This document shows, piece after piece, positions 9,978 through 18,461 of a DNA stretch of 64,000 nucleotides (its first letter is position 1; each line of letters starts with the position of its first letter). The notes below the pieces were generated by a model. That model did not search any database, was not told the DNA's origin, and was given only the letters and a program-made list of their open reading frames with translations. Source of the DNA: an uncultured Caryophanales bacterium (GTDB lineage: Bacteria; Bacillota_I; Bacilli_A; RF39; UBA660); NCBI GenBank assembly GCA_946534345.1, contig CAMNCL010000002.1, positions 1 through 64,000 on the forward strand, in the 5' to 3' direction. A program made the translations under genes and the position numbers.

Positions 9978-10280
9978 ATGATTACTGTTAAAGTAGTAAA
10001 AGAAGAAAATTTATATAAAAAAGTCACAATTCTTGGCCATGCTATGTATGATGATTATGGTAAAGATATTGTGTGTAGTGCATGCAGTAGTATCGTTACA
10101 ACTACAGTAAACGGTATACTAGCATTAGACAAGGGTAGTCTAAGTTATTTAGTTAGTAAGAAGGGTATGACAATTGAAATAAAAAAAGTAGATAAAACTA
10201 CTCAGATACTAATAAATAATATGGTTAGGCTTTTAAAAGAGTTAGCTGGAAATTATCCAGATAATATTGAAGTTAAGTAA
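9978..10280 (+). CDS. prp: Ribosomal-processing cysteine protease Prp
   Basis: YsxB/Prp family, 100 residues. The protease removes the N-terminal extension of L27 in Firmicutes. The expected catalytic His21 (in [10 protein letters not shown]) and Cys33 (in IVCSACSS) are present. It lies between rplU and rpmA, as in Bacillus and Staphylococcus, and the downstream L27 carries the matching cleavable leader, so the pair is functionally consistent. Spacing to rplU is 2 bases, indicating one transcript. Confidence 0.95.
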   Translation: MITVKVVKEENLYKKVTILGHAMYDDYGKDIVCSACSSIVTTTVNGILALDKGSLSYLVSKKGMTIEIKKVDKTTQILINNMVRLLKELAGNYPDNIEVK

Positions 10281-10291
10281 GGAGGAGAATT

Positions 10292-10582
10292 ATGAAGTTT
10301 TTAAAATTAGATATTCAATTATTTGCTCACCACAAAGGGCAAGGATCAACATCTAATGGTCGTGATTCTGCAGGACGTAGACTTGGAGCTAAAGCAGCTG
10401 ATGGAGAATTTATTTCAGCTGGTTCAATTATATATCGTCAAAGAGGAACAAAAGTATTCCCAGGAACAAATACTCGTCGTGGTAAAGATGATACTATTTA
10501 TTCTACAATTGACGGAATTGTTAAATTTGAACGTTTAGGAAGAGATAGAAAACAAGCTTCTGTCTATCCAGTAGGTGAATAA
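10292..10582 (+). CDS. rpmA: 50S ribosomal protein L27 with Prp-cleaved leader
   Basis: A 96-residue L27. The N-terminus [20 protein letters not shown] contains the Firmicutes leader that Prp cuts after Phe11, exposing the Ala-His-His tail that reaches the peptidyl-transferase centre. The core has [12 protein letters not shown] and [13 protein letters not shown]. Strong ribosome site AAGGAGGAG. Followed by a terminator. Confidence 0.98.
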   Translation: MKFLKLDIQLFAHHKGQGSTSNGRDSAGRRLGAKAADGEFISAGSIIYRQRGTKVFPGTNTRRGKDDTIYSTIDGIVKFERLGRDRKQASVYPVGE

Positions 10583-10583
10583 T

Positions 10584-10606
10584 AAAGAGCCATTAGGCTC
10601 TTTTTG
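10584..10606 (+). terminator. Terminator after rpmA
   Basis: AAAGAGCC, loop ATTA, GGCTCTTT and a T run. Perfect 8-bp stem. Confidence 0.9.
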
Positions 10607-10620
10607 TTTTTCTAAAAGTA

Positions 10621-10629
10621 TGCTAAAAT
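10621..10629 (+). promoter_or_regulatory. Extended -10 promoter
   Basis: TGC-TAAAAT just after the rpmA terminator, before the DUF1292 gene; no clear -35 box. Confidence 0.45.
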
Positions 10630-10646
10630 TAAATAAGGTGATGATT

Positions 10647-10910
10647 ATGAATAATATGATTAAAGTTGTAGATGCTACAGGAATGGAAATTGAAGTAGAA
10701 GTATTAGATATTTTTAGATTAACAGATAATCAAGAAAAAGAATATATTATGTACACTCAAAATAAAGAAGTAGATGAAAATAATATTGAAGTTTTTGTAT
10801 CTATACTTAAACAAGATGGTAATAATTTTCAACTATTAAACATCGAAGATGAGGAAGAATGGAAAAAGGTCCAAAAAGCTATTGATGAAATGGGTGAATT
10901 AAATGAATGA
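10647..10910 (+). CDS. DUF1292 (YrzB-like) family protein
   Basis: Small acidic protein of 87 residues. The pattern of hydrophobic strands and the phrases YIMYTQNKEVDENNIEVFV and IEDEEEWKKVQKAIDE match DUF1292/YrzB proteins, which are widespread in Firmicutes and of unknown function. The start at 10647 has AAGGTGAT at the right distance; earlier in-frame starts (10641 and a GTG inside rpmA) sit on or before the ribosome site. It overlaps the following coiled-coil gene by 8 bases. Confidence 0.75.
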   Translation: MNNMIKVVDATGMEIEVEVLDIFRLTDNQEKEYIMYTQNKEVDENNIEVFVSILKQDGNNFQLLNIEDEEEWKKVQKAIDEMGELNE

Positions 10911-12207
10911 TGCTAAGAACTTATTAAATAAGTTAAAGGAAACTAGAGATTATAAAAAAGATGAATTAGCAGGTATGACTGAGTATGATTTAAGTAGTGA
11001 TGAAGCTCAAACTATTAATAATGAAATAGAAGACTTAGATGAAATCATTAAATACTATGAATTACTTATTGAAAAGTTAGAGAAGATTAAAACAGATGAT
11101 CCAATTAAACAAGAACAAATTAATAGACAGTTTGAGTTAATTACTAATAAATTAAAAAGTATAAATGATAATAGTAATTATGATATTACTACTTTAAGAT
11201 CAAATGATAATCAAGAATTAGAAAGGAATATAGATTCTATTATTGATAATCCAGAAGATACTAATTCTGATACCATTCAAGTAGAACAAACTAATGCTAA
11301 TTCAGAAGAAAATAACCAACCTTCAGAAGAGACTAGTAGCGAACAAGTAGAAAGAGAAGAAGATAACCCTGTAGTAGAAACTACAGATAGTGAATCAACT
11401 TCTGAAGAGAATGAAGAAGAAGAGGAAAGAAAACCAATATCAAGTTCAGAACAGGCCTATGTAAGTATTATTGATGATCGTATTAGAAATGTAGAGAAGA
11501 ATATTGAAAGATTAAAGAAAATAGAGAAATATGATTTAACTGGTAAAACATCTGCCAGAAGAATTGGTTATGAACTTGAATTAATGGAATTAAAGGAAGA
11601 TAAGAAAAATTTTGATAACCGTGAATCTTTATCTGCTGAGACAGAAGAGAGAATTTCTCAAATTGATCAAGATCATGCAGAGTTATTGGAGAGAAGAGAA
11701 GAATATAAAGCTCAAATAGAACATTTAAAAGAAATGAAAGAAAATCTAAAAGGATTAAGAAATAAAGTTAAGGTTCAACGTGATATTAAAAGATTAGAAA
11801 TTAGGCTTAATCAATTACGTGCTGGAGAAATTCAAATGATTGAAGGGCAAAAATCTTTGATGTATCCAAAATATAAAGCTGATATACATAGACAAGCTCA
11901 GATTTCTAAAGCTGAAGGAAAAGTTGATTATATTGAAGAAAAAATTGCAGTTAACGATGAAATGCAGCAAATGTTAGATGACCGTTATTTGGGTGATCGT
12001 ATTCAAGGTGTAGTAACTGGAATAAGAGGAGAATTCTATCAAGGGCAATTAGATAGAGCTAGTGAAGTTCTAGAACAAATGCAACAACCTGATGCAAATG
12101 TTGAACTATTAGGACAAAGAAGAACAACTATTTCACAATTATACGAAAGAATGATTAGAGATAGAAATGAGAATCAAAATCAAGAAACACATGAATTAGC
12201 AGCATAG
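10903..12207 (+). CDS. Coiled-coil acidic protein between L27 and Obg
   Basis: 434 residues, not recognised. N-terminal helical region (1-100), then a low-complexity Glu/Asn/Thr/Ser segment (about 105-185, with SEENEEEEERKP), then a long charged coiled coil (about 190-340, with ERISQIDQDHAELLERREEY) and a Gln-rich tail. No signal peptide or membrane span. It is co-transcribed with the DUF1292 gene and obg (11-base gap to obg), so it may take part in ribosome or nucleoid-related functions, but that is only a neighbourhood argument. It sits inside an otherwise conserved rplU-rpmA-obg neighbourhood. Confidence 0.7.
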   Translation: MNDAKNLLNKLKETRDYKKDELAGMTEYDLSSDEAQTINNEIEDLDEIIKYYELLIEKLEKIKTDDPIKQEQINRQFELITNKLKSINDNSNYDITTLRSNDNQELERNIDSIIDNPEDTNSDTIQVEQTNANSEENNQPSEETSSEQVEREEDNPVVETTDSESTSEENEEEEERKPISSSEQAYVSIIDDRIRNVEKNIERLKKIEKYDLTGKTSARRIGYELELMELKEDKKNFDNRESLSAETEERISQIDQDHAELLERREEYKAQIEHLKEMKENLKGLRNKVKVQRDIKRLEIRLNQLRAGEIQMIEGQKSLMYPKYKADIHRQAQISKAEGKVDYIEEKIAVNDEMQQMLDDRYLGDRIQGVVTGIRGEFYQGQLDRASEVLEQMQQPDANVELLGQRRTTISQLYERMIRDRNENQNQETHELAA

Positions 12208-12217
12208 GAGGTGTTTT

Positions 12218-13492
12218 ATGTTTGTAGATGAGGTCGAAATAAAAGTAGAAGCTGGAAATGGTGGGGATGGCTGTACTGCTTTTAGAAGAGAAAAATATGT
12301 AGAAATGGGTGGACCTTACGGAGGTAATGGAGGCCATGGATCCGATATTATATTTAAAGTAGACGAAGGACTACATACATTATTAGATTTAAGATATCAA
12401 AAAACAATTAAAGGTAAGAATGGTGAAAATGGACGTGGTAAGAATCAACATGGTAAAGGAGCAGAACCATTAATAGTTAAAGTACCATTAGGTACAGTTG
12501 TAACAGACTTAGAAACAGGTTTTGTTTTGGCTGACTTATCACATAAAGACCAAGAAGAAGTAATTGCAAAAGGTGGACGAGGTGGTCGTGGAAACACTGC
12601 CTTTAAAACTCAATCTAATACAGCTCCTGACTATTCTGAAAAAGGTGAAGAAGGAGAACATAAAACTTTAAAAGTAGAAGTTAAAATGTTAGCAGATGTT
12701 GGACTTGTAGGATTACCTAGTGTAGGTAAAAGTACAATAATATCTTGTGTTTCAAAATCAAAACCAAAGATTGCTGCTTATCACTTCACAACACTTAGTC
12801 CAAATTTAGGAGTTGTTAAGAGTAGTGATGGAAGAAGTTTTGTAATGGCTGATTTACCAGGTTTAATAGAAGGTGCTAGTCAAGGAGATGGATTAGGAGA
12901 CAAATTCTTAAGACATATTGAAAGAACAAGAGTAATTGCTCATGTTATTGATATGGCTGGTAGTGAAATGCGTGATCCATATGAAGATTATTTAGTTATT
13001 AATAAAGAATTAGAGGCATTTAATGATAAATTAATAAAAAAGCCTATGATTGTAATAGCTAATAAAATGGATTTAGATGGTGCAAAAGAAAACTTAGAAG
13101 ACTTTAAAAAGAAAGTTGATTGTAAAATATTTGAAGTAAGTGCTGCTACTAATACAGGATTGCAAGTAGTAGTAGATTATTTAGCAGATTTATTAGATAC
13201 TATTCCAAGTAATCCATTATATGACGAATCACAAATAGAAAGTCATGTTTTATACAAATTTAAAAAAGAAGAACCATTTACTATTACAAAAGAAGAAGAT
13301 GGATTATGGGCTATTACTGGTAAAGAAGTAGAGAGAATATTTAAAATGACTAAGTTTACTAGTGATGAAGCTGTTTATAGATTTGCTAAAAAATTAAGAA
13401 AAATGGGTATTGATGATAAACTAAGAGAAATGGGAGCTCAAGAAGGAGACCAAGTAAGAATCCTAGACTTCTATTTTGACTTTAAAGATTAG
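12218..13492 (+). CDS. obg: GTPase Obg
   Basis: Essential ribosome-associated GTPase involved in 50S assembly and stress response. All three domains are present in 424 residues: the glycine-rich Obg fold (1-155, with GNGGDGCTAFRREK and GGRGGRGN), the GTPase domain (G1 GLPSVGKS near 165-173, G3 DLPGLIEGA near 212, G4 NKMD near 282-285, SAA as G5) and the C-terminal OCT domain (about 345-424). AGGAGGTG is the ribosome site. Typical length. Confidence 0.98.
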   Translation: MFVDEVEIKVEAGNGGDGCTAFRREKYVEMGGPYGGNGGHGSDIIFKVDEGLHTLLDLRYQKTIKGKNGENGRGKNQHGKGAEPLIVKVPLGTVVTDLETGFVLADLSHKDQEEVIAKGGRGGRGNTAFKTQSNTAPDYSEKGEEGEHKTLKVEVKMLADVGLVGLPSVGKSTIISCVSKSKPKIAAYHFTTLSPNLGVVKSSDGRSFVMADLPGLIEGASQGDGLGDKFLRHIERTRVIAHVIDMAGSEMRDPYEDYLVINKELEAFNDKLIKKPMIVIANKMDLDGAKENLEDFKKKVDCKIFEVSAATNTGLQVVVDYLADLLDTIPSNPLYDESQIESHVLYKFKKEEPFTITKEEDGLWAITGKEVERIFKMTKFTSDEAVYRFAKKLRKMGIDDKLREMGAQEGDQVRILDFYFDFKD

Positions 13493-13500
13493 GTGATTAG

Positions 13501-14193
13501 ATGATAACAATATGTACTTTTAATATTCAAAATAATTTTAAAAACTATAATAAAAATAAAAGTAATGAGATAGTTGATTTATTAAAAGATAAATCTATAG
13601 ATATATATAATCTACAAGAAGTATATTCAAAGATAGATAAAGATTTAAAAAGTATATTTAGAAACTTATCTTATACAATTAATGGTACATATCGTTTTCT
13701 AATACCAACAAGATTTAATGAAAAAAATCCTATTATTACAAATAAAAAAGTAATAAGTCAAAAGACATATCACTTACCATTTCTACCTTCATTGTTAAAG
13801 AGAATTATGACAAAAGTAGAAATTGAAGATGATGGGAAGATAATATCAATTTATAATACACATCTAGAAGTAAGAAAAGAAAAAGTAAAAGAAAGACAAT
13901 TAAAAAAGATATTAAAAATATTAAAGGAAGATAAAAATCCAATAATATTAACTGGTGATTTTAATTTAAAAACTAATAAAGAATTATTTAATAAGTTTAT
14001 AGAAGAATTAAATAAACTAGGTATAGAACATGTTGATGTCGAAGACAAGACATTGAAAATATCTAAGTATCATAGAGCAATTGATCATATCTTTATTTCT
14101 AATAGTTTTAAATTAATTAGTAAAAAAAGAATAACTGATTTAGATATAAGTGATCATTATCCAGTTTTAATAAAAATAGATTATAAGAAGTAA
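13501..14193 (+). CDS. Endonuclease/exonuclease/phosphatase family protein
   Basis: 230 residues with the EEP superfamily motif order: TFNIQNN at the start, NLQEV near 40, YNTHLEV near 119, LTGDFNLKT near 151, DHIFIS near 195 and the terminal SDHYPV. These supply the metal-binding Asn, Glu, Asp and His residues of DNase I-like hydrolases. The substrate cannot be deduced; relatives act on DNA, phospholipids or phosphoinositides. No signal peptide, so cytoplasmic. It begins 8 bases after obg and is probably co-transcribed. Confidence 0.85.
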   Translation: MITICTFNIQNNFKNYNKNKSNEIVDLLKDKSIDIYNLQEVYSKIDKDLKSIFRNLSYTINGTYRFLIPTRFNEKNPIITNKKVISQKTYHLPFLPSLLKRIMTKVEIEDDGKIISIYNTHLEVRKEKVKERQLKKILKILKEDKNPIILTGDFNLKTNKELFNKFIEELNKLGIEHVDVEDKTLKISKYHRAIDHIFISNSFKLISKKRITDLDISDHYPVLIKIDYKK

Positions 14194-14204
14194 CAGGTGA
14201 TTAT

Positions 14205-14897
14205 ATGGGAGATACGTTGAATGATAATTATAGACAAGTATTGGAATTTGTAATTAAGAATAATGATATATTTACTGATTATGAGCGTAAATATCTTCTT
14301 AATTATGCCTTAAAGGGACATGCTCCAGGTAAGTTAATCCCTGATTTAGTAACTGAAGTATACGATAAATTAGGTATTTTAGAAGATAATGATAATATTT
14401 ATTTAGGATTTATGGATTTATTAGATCAAGAGTTTTTATATAGAGATAGAAATATTATAGAAGTAGGTGGAGGTATTATACCTAGTTTAGCTAAGAGAGT
14501 ATCTAGAGAACAGGTTTCTGGAAAAATTAAAGTATATGATCCTAGACTAAGTAAATATGAACACAATAATGAAAAATTAACATTAGTAAGGGATAAATTC
14601 TATGGAGATACTAAAGTAGGAGATGCTAATCTAATTATTGGTTTTATGCCTTGTGAAGCAACTTATAATATTATTGATTCTGCATCAAGAAATAATATTG
14701 ATTTTATGATTGCTTTATGTGAGGGTGGTCCTCATGGTGATATTTATGATTATTTTGAAAATGAAAATGATTGGTTAGGTACAATGCTTTATATGGCTGA
14801 AAGAGCAGTAGAGGATAATAATATGGGTTCTTTAGAGAAAAAGTATTTAAAAAAATATCATAATCCATACCCTGTTGTTTACAATAAACGTAAATAA
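14205..14897 (+). CDS. Conserved hypothetical, Rossmann-like
   Basis: 230 residues, unknown function. The middle contains EVGGGIIPSLAKRV followed by a strand ending in VYDPRL, a layout reminiscent of motif I and the acidic motif II of class I SAM-dependent methyltransferases. It is followed by NLIIGFMPCEAT, which would be a motif IV-like strand. The usual xDPPY-type catalytic motif is absent, so any methyltransferase assignment is tentative. Its start is 12 bases downstream of the EEP gene (ribosome site AGGTGAT), in the obg transcription unit. Confidence 0.7.
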   Translation: MGDTLNDNYRQVLEFVIKNNDIFTDYERKYLLNYALKGHAPGKLIPDLVTEVYDKLGILEDNDNIYLGFMDLLDQEFLYRDRNIIEVGGGIIPSLAKRVSREQVSGKIKVYDPRLSKYEHNNEKLTLVRDKFYGDTKVGDANLIIGFMPCEATYNIIDSASRNNIDFMIALCEGGPHGDIYDYFENENDWLGTMLYMAERAVEDNNMGSLEKKYLKKYHNPYPVVYNKRK

Positions 14898-14971
14898 TTA
14901 AATAAAATGTTTAAATAATTGTTTTTTTAAAAAATATAGTATATAATTTTATATAATAGAGGTGTGTTTAA

Positions 14972-15778
14972 ATGAAGGATATTAGTTTCTTAGAAAAAAA
15001 TGGTGTTGATATTAAAAAAAGTTTGGAGATCTTTGGAGATGCTCAAACATATAATGAAACAATTGGAGATTTCTTAGTAGGAATTCATTCTAAAATCAAT
15101 GAATTAATTGAAATGATGAATAATTCTGATATGAATAATTATGCAATTACAGTTCACTCTTTAACAAGTGATGCAAACTATTTTGGCTTTACTAAATTAG
15201 CTGAATTAGCTGCAGAACACGAAGAGAAGAGTAAAGCTGGAGACATGTATTATGTTAATGAACATATTAATGATTTAATAAATGAAACAAATAAAGCGAT
15301 AGTTTTAATTCAAGAATATATGAATAGTGATGAGACTGTTCAATCTAGTAATGAAAGTACTGAAACAAATGGAGAAGTATATACTACAAAAACAATATTA
15401 GTTGTAGATGACTCTAATATAATTAGAAACTTTGTTAAAAGAATCTTTAGTGATGAATTTAATGTAGGTACTGCTAAAGATGGAGAAGAAGCAATTGATA
15501 TTATTAAAGCAAACAAAGATAATGATTATATTAATGCAATCTTACTTGATTTAAATATGCCTAAAGTAGATGGATTTGCAGTATTAGAGTTTATGAGACA
15601 AAATGGTTTATTAGAAAAAATGCCAGTATCTATTATTTCTGGAGATTCTTCAAAAGAGACAATTGATAGAGCATTTACTTATCAGATAGTAGATATGTTA
15701 GGAAAACCATTTAATGAACAAAATATTAGAATGGTTATTGAAAAGACTATGGTATTTAGAGGAGATAATCAACAATAA
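14972..15778 (+). CDS. Hpt-like domain fused to CheY-like receiver
   Basis: 268 residues. The N-terminal helical part (about 20-115) resembles a histidine phosphotransfer domain, with candidate phospho-His62 in AITVHSLTSDANYFGF. The C-terminal part (140-265) is a receiver domain with the acidic pair Asp146/Asp147 (VVDDSN), phospho-acceptor Asp193 (LLDLNMP), Ser in the Thr position (ISGDSS) and Lys245 (GKPF). There is no output domain and no kinase next to it, so it is probably a phosphorelay intermediate or a regulator that acts by protein contact. Preceded by two TATAAT-like boxes, ribosome site AGAGGTG. Confidence 0.85.
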   Translation: MKDISFLEKNGVDIKKSLEIFGDAQTYNETIGDFLVGIHSKINELIEMMNNSDMNNYAITVHSLTSDANYFGFTKLAELAAEHEEKSKAGDMYYVNEHINDLINETNKAIVLIQEYMNSDETVQSSNESTETNGEVYTTKTILVVDDSNIIRNFVKRIFSDEFNVGTAKDGEEAIDIIKANKDNDYINAILLDLNMPKVDGFAVLEFMRQNGLLEKMPVSIISGDSSKETIDRAFTYQIVDMLGKPFNEQNIRMVIEKTMVFRGDNQQ

Positions 15779-15807
15779 AGAGCCAAATTATTTGGCCCTT
15801 TTTTTAT
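15777..15807 (+). terminator. Terminator, possibly shared by convergent genes
   Basis: AAAGAGCCAAA, short loop, TTTGGC-CCTTT followed by a T run; one mismatch in the stem. It lies between the convergent Hpt-receiver gene and the small minus-strand gene. Confidence 0.75.
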
Positions 15808-16115
15808 TTTAAAATATCATTTATTCTATATTCTTTTATACAACCTAGAGGTAAAAAGAAAACATTATAAGCACTGAATTCAAATAGTAATTTCTCTGAT
15901 CTAACATTTTCATATTTACTAATTATTCTATTTTTTTTATCAGTAAAACAAATATCTACATTTTGTACAAAGAAATAAGTGTTCGCAATCTTTTTATTAG
16001 GAAACTTTATAATATAATCTAAAGGTTCAAAGACAAATTTTAATGATTTAAATCGATTAGAAAAATTAGTGTATTCTCTTACTTCATACTTTTTATTATT
16101 GATTTTTATTTCCAT
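15804..16115 (-). CDS. DUF192-like small protein
   Basis: 103 residues on the minus strand. The central part YFFVQNVDICFTDKKNRIIS followed by KYENV and FSAYNVFFLPLGC matches the layout of DUF192 proteins (a strand with bulky residues, D-x-x-F-xD, then a hydrophobic xxLPxG turn). DUF192 has no firm function. Most DUF192 proteins are exported, but no signal peptide is seen here. Start supported by GGTGAT seven bases upstream. Convergent with the Hpt-receiver gene. Confidence 0.55.
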   Translation of the reverse strand: MEIKINNKKYEVREYTNFSNRFKSLKFVFEPLDYIIKFPNKKIANTYFFVQNVDICFTDKKNRIISKYENVRSEKLLFEFSAYNVFFLPLGCIKEYRINDILK

Positions 16116-16191
16116 AGAATCACCATATATAAATTATATCATGAATTACATTTTAAAAGAAATGCTTTTAAACTATCTTATAATATGTTAA

Positions 16192-16197
16192 TATAAT
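16192..16197 (+). promoter_or_regulatory. -10 box of yebC promoter
   Basis: TATAAT at 16192-16197, 27 bases before the start; a second TATAAT lies at 16179-16184. A weak TTAAAC at 16168-16173 could be the -35 element. Confidence 0.4.
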
Positions 16198-16223
16198 AGG
16201 GAAAGAAGCAAGGAGGTTATACA

Positions 16224-16946
16224 ATGAGTGGACATTCAAAATGGGCAACTATTCATAGAAAGAAAGGATTATTAGATGCAGCTAGAGGTAAAATGTTTCA
16301 AAAGCTTACTAAAGAAATAATGGTAGCTGCTAAAGGAGGAAGTCCTGATCCAAGCCAAAATGCTGCCTTAAGATTAGCAGTTGATAAAGCTAAAGCTCAA
16401 AATATGCCTAAGGATAATATTCAAAAGGCAATAGATAAAGCAGTAGGTTCTGCTGACGGAGCTAATTATGAAAGTTTAAGATATGAAGGTTATGGTCACG
16501 GTGGAGTAGCTTTTATGGTTGACTGTTTAACAGATAATCGTAATCGTACTGCTTCAGCTGTTAGAAGTAGTTTTACTAAAGCAGGAGGTAACTTAGGAAC
16601 TGATGGTTCAGTAAGTTATATGTTTGAAAGAAGAGGATCTATTGTCATACCTGCAGAATATGATGAAGATACTATGATGATGGCTGCATTAGATGCAGGA
16701 GCACTTGATTTTGAGAAGGTTGAAGATAGCTATGTTATTACTACTGATCAAAATAGTTTCACAGCTGTTAGAGATGCTTTAGAAGAAGCAGGAGTAAAAG
16801 AATTCTTAGAATGTGAACTAACATATGTTCCAAATATGGAAGTTGAATTAGATGAAGAAGGTACTGAAAAAGTAATGAAATTAGTTGATGCTCTTGAAGA
16901 TTTAGATGATGTACAAGATGTTTATTATAATTTAAAAGAAAAATAA
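16224..16946 (+). CDS. yebC: YebC/PmpR family protein
   Basis: 240 residues, full length. The N-terminus MSGHSKWATIHRKKGLLDAA, the segment PKDNIQKAIDKAVG and NRTASAVRSSFTKAGGNLG are family signatures. Family members were described as DNA-binding regulators; more recent work ties them to translation of proline-rich stretches. Cytoplasmic. Ribosome site AAGGAGGT. Followed at 14 bases by a small membrane protein gene. Confidence 0.97.
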   Translation: MSGHSKWATIHRKKGLLDAARGKMFQKLTKEIMVAAKGGSPDPSQNAALRLAVDKAKAQNMPKDNIQKAIDKAVGSADGANYESLRYEGYGHGGVAFMVDCLTDNRNRTASAVRSSFTKAGGNLGTDGSVSYMFERRGSIVIPAEYDEDTMMMAALDAGALDFEKVEDSYVITTDQNSFTAVRDALEEAGVKEFLECELTYVPNMEVELDEEGTEKVMKLVDALEDLDDVQDVYYNLKEK

Positions 16947-16960
16947 AAAGAGGTGAACCT

Positions 16961-17506
16961 ATGAGTTCAAAAAGATTAAATGAAATAAACAAAGAATTAA
17001 AAATATATATAAATGAATCTAGTTTTATTTCAAATAAATGTCGTAATAAATTATTAAAAATCTTTGGAGAAGAATTTAGTATTAATTTTGATTTAGATAA
17101 TTATAAGAATGTTGATCTAAGTATTAAAGATGATTTTAAAGTACTTTATCGTGAAGATTTATATGAATCTAGTGAAAAGATTAAAGATCTTGATGATTTA
17201 GAAGAAAGATATGCTAGATTTAAAGAAAAAGCTGATAAATTACTTAGTCGTAAAGAAATAGACTTTAAAAATAAAAGTAATATGAATAATATTAGTAATT
17301 TAATTGTTGTAATATGTATTATAATTATTATGATCGCAGCTTTAGTATTCGGAGTTAGTGCTTTGTTAAATGGTAATTATATAGATTGCTTATGGTTTTT
17401 AGTATTACTAAGTTGGATAGTTTCTCCAAGTTTAAAAGAAAAGATCAATAATCGTTTTATTCAAGCTAAGAATTATCTAAAAAGTTTATTAAAGAAAGTT
17501 AAATAA
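16961..17506 (+). CDS. Membrane protein with helical cytoplasmic N-terminus
   Basis: 181 residues, not recognised. A charged helical N-terminal region (1-105) is followed by two close transmembrane helices (about 112-135, NLIVVICIIIIMIAALVFG; and 142-158, CLWFLVLLSWIV), then a short basic tail. Probably a two-pass inner membrane protein with both ends inside. Co-transcribed with yebC and ended by a perfect 10-bp hairpin terminator. Confidence 0.7.
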   Translation: MSSKRLNEINKELKIYINESSFISNKCRNKLLKIFGEEFSINFDLDNYKNVDLSIKDDFKVLYREDLYESSEKIKDLDDLEERYARFKEKADKLLSRKEIDFKNKSNMNNISNLIVVICIIIIMIAALVFGVSALLNGNYIDCLWFLVLLSWIVSPSLKEKINNRFIQAKNYLKSLLKKVK

Positions 17507-17519
17507 CTTTCTTTTTTTT
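17491..17519 (+). terminator. Strong terminator
   Basis: AAAGAAAGTT, loop AAAT, AACTTTCTTT and nine T; the stop codon lies at the loop. Confidence 0.9.
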
Positions 17520-17530
17520 GTAAATTTACA
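17519..17530 (+). promoter_or_regulatory. Palindrome TGTAAATTTACA, operator candidate
   Basis: Perfect 12-bp palindrome located between the terminator and the -10 box of the next gene. The identical palindrome occurs at 41239-41250 in front of another membrane protein gene. Confidence 0.4.
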
Positions 17531-17569
17531 ATAAAAAAATATTTTTGTTGGTTTGGTAAACAGGATATG

Positions 17570-17578
17570 TGTTATGAT
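17570..17578 (+). promoter_or_regulatory. Extended -10 promoter
   Basis: TGT-TATGAT with -10 at 17573-17578, 23 bases before the start of the membrane-anchored protein at 17601. Confidence 0.5.
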
Positions 17579-17600
17579 TAAACTAGAGGAGAGTGAAAGA

Positions 17601-18392
17601 ATGGAAGAAAAAAAGAAGAAAGGTAATGGAGGATTAATAATACTTGTAGTTTTATTATTAGTAGCTTGTGTTGGAATGGGAGGATTTATTTTTATTAATA
17701 AAGATAAATTAACTGCAGATAATACTAAAAATATAGTAGATAAAGAAAAGAAAAATACTAATGATAGTAAGTGTAAAGAACAAAAAGTATATTCTGTAAC
17801 TGATGAAAAGATAACAAAGTTGCTTCAAACTCTTTCATATAATGGACATTCATGTTCTGAAAGCTTTGAATATTTAGCTAGAAGTGATAAATTTGAAGCA
17901 AAAGATTTTGGAGTTCAAGAAGCTTATCATATGCTAGAATATAATTATATTAACGCACATAAAGATAGTGTTTCTTTAGATGAGTATACTGAAAATATAA
18001 AAAAAATATTGGGAAAAGATTATCAGTTTGATGTAAGTAAGTTCAATTCTAATTCTGGAGATTGTCCACAATATAAGTATAATGCTGATAGTAAAAACTT
18101 TACTAAACAAGAAACTGCGTGTGGTTGGACATGTGGACCATATAGCTCAACTTATAGAATTGTAAAAGCTGTTGAGAGTAATGATGTCTTAGAAGTATCA
18201 GTAAAAAGTGTATTCTATACTGATGATGGTTTTTATAAAGATGCTGCAAAAACACAACTTATTACTAAAACTAGAAATGATAGTTCTTATGAGTTAACTG
18301 ATGAAGTTTTTGCCCAAGGTGGAGATTATCTGTTTAAATTTAAAAATGAAGATGGTAATTATGTATTTGTTTCATCAGAACCAGTTAAATAA
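17601..18392 (+). CDS. Membrane-anchored extracellular protein, unknown
   Basis: 263 residues. After a basic N-terminus (MEEKKKKGNGG) comes a transmembrane segment or uncleaved signal (residues about 12-33, LIILVVLLLVACVGMGGF), then an extracellular domain with five cysteines (for example C-K in DSKCKEQ, HSCSE, GDCPQY, TACGWTCGP) likely to form disulfides. Family not recognised. The start at 17601 has GAGGAGAG upstream; an in-frame upstream start would lie before the -10 box. It stands alone between two terminators, with its own promoter and a candidate operator. Confidence 0.75.
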   Translation: MEEKKKKGNGGLIILVVLLLVACVGMGGFIFINKDKLTADNTKNIVDKEKKNTNDSKCKEQKVYSVTDEKITKLLQTLSYNGHSCSESFEYLARSDKFEAKDFGVQEAYHMLEYNYINAHKDSVSLDEYTENIKKILGKDYQFDVSKFNSNSGDCPQYKYNADSKNFTKQETACGWTCGPYSSTYRIVKAVESNDVLEVSVKSVFYTDDGFYKDAAKTQLITKTRNDSSYELTDEVFAQGGDYLFKFKNEDGNYVFVSSEPVK

Positions 18393-18416
18393 AAGAGGTA
18401 TATACCTCTTTTTTAT
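18391..18416 (+). terminator. Terminator
   Basis: AAAAGAGGTA-TA-TACCTCTTTT and T run directly after the stop of the membrane-anchored protein. Confidence 0.85.
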
Positions 18417-18417
18417 T

Positions 18418-18445
18418 TTGTTTTTATTAATTTATATAGTATAAT
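18418..18445 (+). promoter_or_regulatory. Promoter of acyl-CoA synthetase gene
   Basis: TTGTTT (18418-18423), 16-base spacer, TATAAT (18440-18445). Confidence 0.55.
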
Positions 18446-18461
18446 ATATAGTGGTGATTTT

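Noticed and set aside
10323..10538. Open frame overlapping rpmA
   Set aside because: It is an out-of-frame shadow of the well-supported L27 gene and has no ribosome site.
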